From: Corythucha ciliata
Lineage: Eukaryota; Arthropoda; Insecta; Hemiptera; Tingidae
Direction of reading: 5' to 3'
Length of the DNA stretch: 64,000 nt
Assembly (NCBI GenBank): GCA_038030265.1
Contig: CM075938.1
Coordinates: 44,199,189-44,263,188 of the forward strand
Shown here: one piece after another, positions 55,577 through 64,000 of the stretch
Layout: the number at the start of each line of letters is the position of its first letter
Numbering within the stretch: position 1 is the stretch's first letter
Notes under the pieces: generated by a model
The model's input: only the letters and a program-made list of their open reading frames with translations
Databases searched by the model: none
What the model was told of the DNA's origin: nothing
Program-made: the position numbers and the translations under genes

Positions 55577-57248
55577 AGTAATATCGGTTATAAGGAAGGA
55601 GCAAACCAACAACGGAGAAATACGGACGGTGCGTCACTTCAAGTTTTATCTTCTTCGAGTTCTTATACGACGGTAACGGGATATCCCCTTCCTCCTTTTC
55701 GAATTTTAGACACGGGCAACGAAAGAAGTTGGGGAAGAGAAAGAGAGGGACTGATAAAAAAGAAGTGAGACTGGTTAAGAGAGGCTGGGAGTGCCTGGCA
55801 TTGAATCACGAAGAAGACCGCAATAACGCAAGAATTGCTTCTTCTTTTTTTTTCAAAGGCATCTCTTCACAGAAAGAATCAGATTTATTTTCTTAATTAT
55901 GCCTTCTAGTATACCTAGTCTCCTTAAGTACCTATTCCATTAAAAAATACGTAGCATTTATTTACGTTTCATAAGCCTCGCCGCACCATGAGCTATAAGG
56001 AACTCCACAATCCTGCACGTTACCTTCTTTTTTTCTCTCATTATATGTTTTTGAACGTTGCTGCAGGTCTCGGGAAAATAGTAATCCGTGTTTGTATGTG
56101 CATGACGACAGTCACTATACGAACAAGGGAGTCTTTTTGTCCCTTAACAAATCGAATTTTTTTGCCATCTACGTATACTTTTGTATTCTGTTAGACAGGT
56201 ACCGTTGAACTTTTTGCCACTTGTTTTTATTGGACACCAGTAATTCTTCACTCCTCCCACCCATCAGGACATATATGAGGCGGTAAGGTGCACTTCGTCC
56301 CTGCATAAAAATCCCTCCAACCCCATTCTACTATACTCGTTATTATTAACTTGAGATGGTTATGAGACATACTTTTCGAATTAAATAATAATTTACTTGG
56401 AGTTTTGCGCCGTTGGTTCACGTAAAGGTTATGTAGAGATCCTTAAGCCGAACAATACCAATAGCCAATAAGAGTAAAGATTTATAACCATTTATTATTG
56501 GCTCTGATTTTTCCCCACTCAGGAAATAGGGATATATCCAAAGACCGAAGTCTACGCGCGTAATCACAACTGGCGATCAGTTATTCAAAAACGCCTGCTA
56601 TAATGAGTGTAGCACAAGCACAACGTTTACGCGAAGATGGGTTTGCTTTTGCGTGAAAATAGTGTTCCGGAGTAGTTTTTTGACGATTGCTCCCTCGTAG
56701 ACCGATGATGTGGGAAGCCTTGTAAGATGAGCATTCGATTGGATTTGGGGGGGGGGGGGGTTTAAGAGCTTTCTGAGCAACTTCGTTTCTGTGTCTGTGC
56801 AAGCTAGTATACCGACGCACACGAAAATCACACAGCACCCCATACAAATTGAAATTTCTTCTTTTTCATGACCCATAATGATTCAAATACATCACCAGCA
56901 GGCTACGCAATGAACAGAACGAAAACAAACCCAGTGCTTATATGGTACCTATCTTTCCCCGCGCCCAAGTCGGAAAATGTCAAACAAATCGCTCAGCCCC
57001 CCCCCTCAAAGTTACTTATTACTACTGTCAATTGGGTTCTGTGAGTGCAAATAATCGGCAAATTTTGGCCTTTGAAACTCTCTCCCCACCCCCCTACAAC
57101 GTACAGATCGAGGTCGACCGCGACCATATTTTCACGATGAACCACTCGCCACAAGTACAAGAGATGGGCAAATTGCCGGGTATTTATTTTTTGGAAAATT
57201 TTCAACAAAATAGGAATTTATCAGATTTTTTCGGAAACACGATTTCTT
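55577..57248. other. Intergenic, no gene recognised
   Basis: A TATA-like GTATAAG at about 55660 on the minus strand may serve YDQ gene 3. A G-run lies at 56749-56760 and a C-run at 56998-57006. Frames 56581-56876 (-, two registers) and 56942-57361 (+) have no motif. Confidence 0.4.
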
Positions 57249-57372
57249 CGTTCACGAGCTCTACGTTTGCCTTGTGTGGTCTATGCAAACAAACAAATTT
57301 ATTCCCTCGAAAAGTGAAGCATTTTGATAGGTTAAATAGACACCACACAACGAAAACATAGAGCTTGTGAAA
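57249..57372. mobile_element. Hairpin MITE, copy D
   Basis: Left arm TTCACGAGCTCTACGTTTGC, centre ccctcgaaaagtgaagcatt, right arm ending acatagagcttgtgaa, then an A-run. Same family as 23829-23963. Confidence 0.82.
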
Positions 57373-57914
57373 AAAAAAAAAATTAATTTTAAAACCTTAA
57401 AACATTAAGGCAGGTTTTAATCTAAGATAGCGAACATACTAGAGCGATACGATATCGTTTCGACCAGGCGCATAGCCAGGGTGGGGGGGGGGGGTCCACC
57501 GGGTCCGGACCACCCCCGAAATTTCAGATTTATTCCCCATGTTCTGAAGGAGACTTTATATTTTCAATTTCTCCGCTCAAGCATTGGAATAATATCGCAA
57601 AATAATGATAATAGTAATGATAATAATAATAATATGTAGTTAAAAACTGAAAAGAGTAGGCATAGAGTCTAAGCAGCTGCCTATAGGAACCTCGGTCTTT
57701 GGGGGACCCTAAATAAACTCGCGTGTAATGAGCTCGCCCACAAACTATCAACGTCCAATGAACTTGTCTAATAGTACGCATATTACTATCACCACATTGC
57801 TAGTATCCACAGGTGGGAAGTAATTACATCTCATTTGAAGCCAAATACAGCTGTTGTGAAAAGCCTTTCTCAGACAAGGTGGTCAGCTTAATTGGATGAA
57901 GTCACCGTCACCGT
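57373..57914. other. TE-terminus-like word and spacer
   Basis: CAGGCGCATAGCCAGGGTGG at 57467-57486 is followed by a G-run, as at many other points in the window. An imperfect (AAT)n stretch lies at 57600-57635. No gene. Confidence 0.45.
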
Positions 57915-58275
57915 TCAGATTAACTCGCGATTTGGCGTTTTCTCCTCGTTAACCGCGAATTAGCGTTTTCTCAACACTTCAGCGCTTATTCTCAATTTCA
58001 TCGGTGAATCAGATATTTTCCCCCATTTTAGCCGTGGATAAGTGATTTGTCTTCATTTTAGCCACGAATTTTTGATTTTCCTCCATTTTTGCTGTGAGCT
58101 AGCGATTTCTCTCAATTTTTAAAGTAAATTAGCGCTTTCTGCTAATTGGCCATGAAGTTGCCTCCGGAAACCTCGGCTTGCCATTTACTCAATTTTCTGT
58201 GGATTAGCAAAGTGTCTTAAATCAACACCCGATCAACCATTTATCTTGATTTTAACCACACATTACCGTTTTCCT
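57915..58275 (-). repeat. Family A array, minus orientation
   Basis: Units such as ccgcgaattagcgttttctc and cattttagccgtggataagt. The orientation flips within about 60 bases after 58275. Confidence 0.75.
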
Positions 58276-58334
58276 CATTTTAGCCGCTAACATTACAGCG
58301 GTAATATTCTCGCGGTATCTCGATGAAATATCCA

Positions 58335-58735
58335 GGCCGAAATTGAGAAAAAAAAAAATCGGCGGTGATTCACTGTGTATACATGCCACTTTAATGCTAA
58401 AATGAAGAAAAAACGCTAATTTGCTGTTCTTTGCTGATATTGAGACGTGGCCCAGTTTTTGGTTTTCTGCAAGTTCTAAGAGGCTAAAATGGCGAGAAAA
58501 CCCGCTAGGTCTATACAATAGAAAAAAAAACACTCTGATTCGGGTCCAAAATTTAGAAAAATGACTAATTCGTAAGTGAAAATGTAAAAAATCGCCCATT
58601 CGTGGATAAAAACGAGAAAAAACACTATTTCGTCGCAGCTAATTTGTCTAAAAATGCTAATTCACGACTGAAATTTACAAGACTGGCTAATTAGCCGCTA
58701 AAATTGGGACGAACGCTAATCCACGGTAAATTTTA
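58335..58735 (+). repeat. Family A array, plus orientation
   Basis: Units such as aaaacgctaatttgctgttc and ctaattcacgactgaaattt. Opposite sense to the preceding block. Confidence 0.75.
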
Positions 58736-58897
58736 CTCACAAGTCATAACTTTATAAGTGTATTAGATGAAGTTTGATAAATTGAGAAAATGTTGTCGCC
58801 GGTATTCAATTATAAATAAATTAAATGAAAGTGATATCTTTCCGGACGACGATGGAAGGGTACAGCTCAACACGATTCGAGTTTCGAGAAAAAATGG

Positions 58898-58970
58898 GCT
58901 TCCCGGCGGGATTTGAACCCGCAACCTCTGGATTACTAGTCCAGCACGCTGCCAATTGCGCCACGGTGAC
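58898..58970 (-). tRNA. tRNA-Thr(AGT)-like unit
   Basis: Perfect anticodon arm CTGGA-CTAGTAA-TCCAG (AGT), D stem GCGC/GCGT, perfect T arm GCGGG-TTCAAAT-CCCGC. The acceptor stem has three mismatches. Genomic CCA and a T6 run follow. It looks transcribable by pol III, but the acceptor damage and mobile context argue against a housekeeping tRNA. Confidence 0.6.
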
Positions 58971-59068
58971 GCCTTTGGGAGTCGTACTCCGACTCCTATT
59001 GTTCGAGAAACAATGGCCCTGGGTGGGGTTCGGCTTAGCTGATTCCTCGAAGTACGACTCCCAAAGGC

Positions 59069-59141
59069 GTCCCCGTGGTGCAATTGGCAGCGTGCTGGAC
59101 TAGTAATCCAGAGGTTGCGAGTTCAAATCCCACCGTGGAGA
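59069..59141 (+). tRNA. tRNA-Thr(AGT)-like unit, inverted partner
   Basis: Same anticodon arm. The acceptor GTCCCCG/CGTGGAG pairs at five of seven positions; the T arm is slightly damaged (GCGAG-TTCAAAT-CCCAC). Discriminator A, then CCA, then TTTTTT at 59145-59150. Confidence 0.6.
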
Positions 59142-59274
59142 CCATTTTTTCTCGAAACTCAAATCGTGTTGGGCTATGCCCTTCCATCGCCGTCCGGAAA
59201 GATATCACTTTCATTTAATTTATTTATAAGTGTATACCTAAGCTTGTTGTACATGAAGACATGAGACAAAAAAT

Positions 59275-59985
59275 CCACGAGAAAAATTGAGAATAGTTAG
59301 TTCGCTGATGAAATAGACAAAAAGCGCTAATTAGCGGCTAAGCTCGGAACAAGCCTATATTTCGCGGACGAAGTTGAAAAGAACCGCTAATTAATTCGAG
59401 GCAAAAATTGTGAAAAATCCAATAATTTGTGGATAGAGCCTGGAAAAACGTGAATTCGCGGATACAAAAGAAAAAATCGGCTAACTCACGGCAAAAATGG
59501 AAAGAAAACGCTAATCCACGACTAAAATTTAGTAATAATGCTGACTCGCGGCTAAAATCTAGGAAAACACAAATCCATGGCTTCTATAAAGGCAACCTCG
59601 GGTCTGAAACTGAGAAAAAGCGCTAGTTTATATAGCTAAGAGTTGAGAAAAAAAATTGGAAATGCGGGGCAAAAATAGTTCATACACCGTTAATGTGCGG
59701 CCAGTATCGAGAAAACCATCAATCAGCGCTGCTGAAATTATAAAACACCCGCTCAAAGAGAGAAAGAGTGCTAATTCATTGGTGAAAAGGTAATCGCTAT
59801 TTTGCTGCAAAAATCTAGGAAAACTTTAATTCTTGACAAAAATTGAGTGAAATCGCTAGCATGGGATAAAAACGCTACTTCGCGGCTAAAATTTAGGAAG
59901 ATGACCGACTTACGGATTAAGTGTAGAGGATAAGCTTCGTAATTGCCAGCTAAAATTGAAAAAAAAAAACAACAACAATTCGCGG
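59275..59985 (+). repeat. Family A degenerate array
   Basis: Units such as cgctaattagcggctaagct, acgctaatccacgactaaaa and gctgactcgcggctaaaatc. Lys/Asn-rich frame 59429-59626 is a by-product. Confidence 0.78.
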
Positions 59986-61194
59986 TCGCCCGGCTCGGCT
60001 CGGCGTATGTGTATTCATCTTAGGTCTCACTTGCAGTAGGCAAAAGCATTTCCTTTCAGGGGAAAATGTGCGCAAACGGCCTTAGCCGTGTATACACTCA
60101 TGATGAAAAAGGGGTTTTAGGAGTCCTAATTAAGGCAACTATTCATCCGAGTGAACGCATCTCCCATTGTCTATCTTGGTGTAAATTAAATTCAAATTCT
60201 ACGGGAATGGAGGTGGAAATATTGGGGAGAAGCTCAAAGAGGCCTTTGAAGCGAGGAGTTAAGGCCTGTCAATACCTCAAAATGGCGGTGCGTTCACCTG
60301 TGGTTTATAGGTTCTTTTTCCTAACGTGGAAAGCGTGATTCAAATAGCCTGAAAAATGGGGCCCTTCTCAACCAGCTGCCTAGGGGCGTCTTGCCCCCTA
60401 AATCCCCGGCCCTGACCATATAATCGCGTGGGTGGTTCTTCAATTTTGGACCAATTTTTCAAATTGAGCCGGACGTGGTTAATGAGTGCCTCTGACAATG
60501 CTTAATTGCGTCGGCGGCCCAAAGCAAAAATCAGCGTTTCGAAATGTTACGTTGACATCAGCCAACATTCATGTCTCTATTATGTATATGTATAGTGGGC
60601 CATTGAGGTCCACACCTGCGTTGAGTCTCCTCTTTCATCTTTGGCCTTGAGGGGCTCCGATTATTGCGTGTCCACCGACCGCAAAAAGTTTTGTGTGGCC
60701 ACTGAAACCTGGCCAATGAGGTCATGAACGCTTGAAACACTGGAATACCCGTTGCTCGATCGTCTGATCGAAAATCAGCTTTGATTTTCGGATTCCTCGT
60801 GCCGTCAAGCTCAGTATCGTTCAACTTGTTTGAGAATTCTTGTTTCGTCCAACTTTGAATTATAGCTATTTTTACCAAAAAAAAAACACACACGCTCACG
60901 AGGCTAAGCGGCGATTTTAACGATTTTGTCCAATGGTTCGATTTGAGCTGAACGTGGTTTATGAGTCTTTTAGACCGTTGCCAATTGCGAAATGCAGTCG
61001 GTTCTGGTCAAAACTCACCTAGGGGAGCGATGAACGTTTCGCGATGTCGTTATACAGTATCGTTTGACCTTCGCGAACGGAACTTCTAACAAACACTGCA
61101 CTCAGATGCACAGGCGCGGATCCAGGGTCGGCTTAAGGAGGGGGCCATGACTCCAATCGGCCCCAAAATGATGAAAATTCAAAAATGGACAAAA
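59986..61194. other. No gene recognised
   Basis: Frames 60066-60338 (+, 90 codons) and 60558-60899 (-, 113 codons) are open, but I recognise no domain and no splice support. CAGGCGCGGATCCAGGG at 61112 is a TE-terminus-like word next to 'gggggccatgac'. Confidence 0.4.
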
Positions 61195-62060
61195 CCGCGT
61201 ATTTCGAAGTTTAACGACGCAGGGAATTAACAATGTCCTACTCAAAAATGGCAATTCGCTCATAAAATTGACTATTCCCTTATGAAACTGAAGATTTACT
61301 CATTAAATTGACACCTTTAAAACTGGAAATTTTCTCAAATCAACCACTAGTTCATAAGTTTAAGAATTCCCGTAAAATTGCAAGTTTTCTTGTAAAACAG
61401 ACGATTCCTTCTGAAATTGGCAATTTCTTCGTGAAACTGACAAGTTTTTTCATATAATTTCCATTGGTGAGGCGTTTCATATAAATTTTCCCCATTGACG
61501 AGGCCTTAAAATTGACGATTGGCGTGAGTGTTCCTCCGAATGTTGCGTTTTGACCACAGTGGTACATTCTGTGTAAATTACTCTTTGAATGCGACAATTC
61601 GCATAAATACTGCCTGTATGTAGAAGCCCTATAGGCCCTGTAGAATGTGCAGTTTTACATGGATTATGACCTGAATGATCGCCCTAATAAGGTCTAACTC
61701 TTAAATATTGGCCTGGATGTGACGTTTCGCTCTGAAATGGGTAATTTTTCATTAATGTTGCCTTCATTGTTGTGGTTTAAGTGAATTATTTCCCATTTTC
61801 GGCTCCAAATGGATAGTATCCTCACGATAGCAACACAATTTTCGACGACAATTTTTTATGAAATTCACAATTCCCCATTCATTTACGAGTTGCACGTAAG
61901 TGTTTCCCCCAATATTCTTGCGTTGTGTAAACAAACTGGGGCATTTCGCGTACATTTTTCCTTTGGGTGTGCCGCGGCCGTTTCGAAATCGTTTTACTCT
62001 CACCCATGTGACGTTTCTCGTAAATTTTGACATTGACGTGGCATTTCGCTGAAATTTTGC
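61195..62060 (+). repeat. Family E degenerate array
   Basis: Units of ~28-35 bases such as tcataaaattgactattccc, aaaactggaaattttctcaa and gatgtgacgtttcgctctga. More diverged than families A-C. Confidence 0.6.
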
Positions 62061-63200
62061 CCTAGATGTGGCATTTCGCGCATCAATTTCTCGGATTTTG
62101 CTCAATGAAAAAGCAATTTCGGGGACTTTCGTTGGCGGATAACCACTTTCGCTGGGATGTGGCCCAATTCAGAGACCGATTTGCATTGGACCACCCGGTG
62201 AAATTGGTTTTCACCGGGCGTTTGAGGTTTATGATAACGGGGCGGGAAATACCACTTTTTTTTCACTGGTAACGCGAAATAGCACATTTCACAACCATAG
62301 AGAGGAAAGTGGAACTTCACCCGATTCGTTGACGTAACGTTTGCGACAACTTGCCGGTAAAGTTCCCCTTTCCTCTCTCGTTGTGAAATGTATATTACTG
62401 GCGACAAAATCCTCGAAATTTGTTTTCAGTGAGCTAAATCCGAGAAATTTATATTACAGTGAGCCAGATTCGGGGAAATGTGTTTCTTCTGCGAGAAAAA
62501 TTCGCGAAATTTGGTTTCTTAGAGAGCGAAATTCGATAAATTGATTTTTTGGTGAGTCAAACCTGCGAAAATGGTTGTACAGTGCGGAAAAATCAGCAAA
62601 TTCGGTCACCGAATTGAAGCCGCCCTCCGAAATTTGTCTGTCGGTGACAACTAAATAAGTGATAATTATTTTTTAGTGAACTCACCACGTAAAAATACCA
62701 CAAAATCGGTATTTAGAAAGCGAAATCTGAGTTATTTGTTTTTTTGTGAGCCATATCCGGGAAATGGTGTGTGTGTGTTTTTTTTTTTTAAAGAAAAATA
62801 CGGAAAATGTATTAACTCCAAGAGTGAACTCCGAAAAATTGGTCTTTTAGTGTACCAACCCAGCTAATATCAAATTGTAGTGCGTAAAATCTTCGAAAAC
62901 GGTCCCTGAATTTCGGCACTTGGGCACACTGAGCAACAAAAATCCTAAACTGATTTTTTTGTTAGTTTGTCGCGTATACATTTCTTTGTTGGAGGGAAAA
63001 ATCCGCAAAAATTGTTTTTAGAGAGCGAAATCCGAGAAATTCGTTTTTCCGTGAGCAAGATCAAGGAAAATGGTTATTTTTCGACAAGAGAAATCAGGAA
63101 ATTTGGTGTCTTGGTGATCAAAATGTGATAAAAGGTATTTTATTGGATGAATAATCTGAAAACGTGAAAGAAGGTATATTGCTAAGCCAGACCAGCGAAC
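62061..63200 (+). repeat. Family C degenerate array
   Basis: Units such as gcgaaattcgataaattgat, gagaaattcgtttttccgtg and gcgaaatttggtttcttaga at ~35-45 bases over 1.1 kb. Confidence 0.75.
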
Positions 63201-63719
63201 ATTTTCGCTATTCGAAATGTGGCGATCCTGATGGATTTTACTTTATTGGTGGTATCTGGGATCAGCACTTTAAAGTCTAGCTGAGGGCAACTGACCACCC
63301 CGGCCAACCACAGCGAAGCTCTAACGACAGAAAACTCAAACCACTGTGAGCTAATCTAATCTAACCTAATCAATATTTTGGGGTTTCTCCACGCTGGGAA
63401 TCCGAAAATTGAGATGAACTTTCGATACCACCATTTTTAACCACTAGTGCCCCGAACTTTCCGGCGGACATCCCTGAAGTCCAAGGAAAAGTACCGATCC
63501 TCGAGGGAAAGTCCTCGCTGGGCCGCTCAGCGGACGTCTGTCTCAGACCGCAGTACATTCGAGAAATTTACCATAAAATTTGACTCGAAGGAGGCGGTTT
63601 TGATGATTTTTTTTTTGCACCTTGACTTCAAAGGAGGGGCCATGGTCCCTGTGTGGCATCTCCCTTGGATCCGCCACCGCCTCCCAAGTCCTAAGAGAAA
63701 TTCCTGGGCACGCCACTGT
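63201..63719. other. Spacer with a TE-terminus-like word
   Basis: The reverse word tgggcacgccactg at 63706-63719 resembles a hAT-type end (CAGTGGCGTGCCCAGGAATT when complemented). Frames across 63370-63748 are overlapping shadows. Confidence 0.45.
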
Positions 63720-64000
63720 AGCCTGGATGAAGAAATTGAGTTCCACAAGTGTCAAATTCGCGAAATTTGGATGTCGAAAGAGGCCAACCAGCGGAATAAT
63801 TTTTTTGAAAGGACCAAAACCTGTAAAACGGCATTTTCGAACAAGTTGGCTTTCTAGGGAGTCAATCGCGCTGGACTGACAAAACAAACCAATTTTGAAA
63901 ATTTGGCTTCTTGATTGAACGAGTCCATCTAGCAACATTAGGATCCAAAAAGTCAAACCCTCGAAATAAGTGTTTTGAGGGTGGGGTGGGGGGAGTACCC
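63720..64000 (+). repeat. Family C units at the window end
   Basis: tcgcgaaatttggatgtcga, ccagcggaataatttttttg and accaattttgaaaatttggc. Continues to the window edge. Confidence 0.6.

Larger units (their letters stand above)
58795..59228. mobile_element. tRNA-containing inverted-repeat element, copy 3 (two tRNA units head to head)
   Basis: The outer arms 58811-58880 and 59162-59228 are inverted copies (aaattaaatgaaagtgatat, then ggacgacgatggaaggg). Inside, a minus-strand tRNA unit (58898-58970) and a plus-strand one (59069-59141) form a near-perfect long hairpin separated by a loop of ~90 bases. Both units are followed by CCA and TTTTTT. The left edge is GTCGCCGGTATTCAATTA. This is the most complete of the three copies. 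Confidence 0.85.

Noticed and set aside
58763..59103. Frames of 92-106 codons on both strands over the 58.8 kb element
   Set aside because: They read through the tRNA-like hairpin; both strands are open because the element is palindromic.
60558..60899. 113-codon minus-strand frame
   Set aside because: No recognisable domain, no supporting splice sites, neighbours are repeats.

Overview
The window looks like a piece of a eukaryotic, probably arthropod (insect) nuclear genome. It is AT-rich, with GT-AG introns and AATAAA signals. It holds hAT, Ty3/gypsy, LINE, SINE and MITE insertions, and short secreted proteins of a type I associate with arthropods. A sap-feeding hemipteran is possible but is only a guess. 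There are no operons, ribosome binding sites, CRISPR arrays or rRNA genes. Host genes are sparse; repeats fill most of the 64 kb.

Host genes. (1) A complete SLC2/GLUT-type sugar transporter on the minus strand (22479-25898). I rebuilt it as eight phase-compatible exons giving 500 residues. (2) Three small signal-peptide proteins sharing a YDQ-x-Q-x-G-x-x-N motif: 40484-41269 (-, two exons), 46705-47163 (+, one exon) and 55171-55576 (-, two exons). They form a loose cluster of divergent paralogues. (3) A tentative small two-exon transcription unit at 54075-55005 (+) encoding a 43-residue hydrophobic peptide.

Mobile DNA, left to right. A roughly 1.2 kb segment is present twice (1-2679 and 5137-6359). 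The first copy is interrupted by a 1,452 bp long-hairpin element with a TA target duplication, and the second copy is the empty site. Then come a tRNA-derived SINE with a perfect 12 bp target duplication (6806-7142), a hAT C-terminal fragment (7.5-7.9 kb), and a tRNA-containing inverted-repeat element carrying a nested MITE (9.1-9.7 kb). A decayed short-LTR Ty3/gypsy element (15.4-20.6 kb) encloses a LINE 3' end. A bounded autonomous-type hAT element (30013-34250) has matching 8 bp flanks. A second, 2.3 kb hairpin element (35.05-37.34 kb) carries a MITE in only one arm, and a LINE reverse transcriptase fragment follows (37.56-38.99 kb). Two more tRNA-containing inverted-repeat elements lie at 53.2-53.5 kb and 58.8-59.2 kb. 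A ~130 bp MITE family has four copies.

Background. Large tracts are degenerate arrays of ~28-40 bp units in several word families, in both orientations: A, aattcgcggctaaaattgag-like; B, atggcaaaactgacgattc-like; C, cgaaatttggtt-like; plus two smaller ones. They have no coding potential and are the most unusual large-scale feature. Coordinates of exons and TE ends with visible target duplications are base-level; array limits are approximate.
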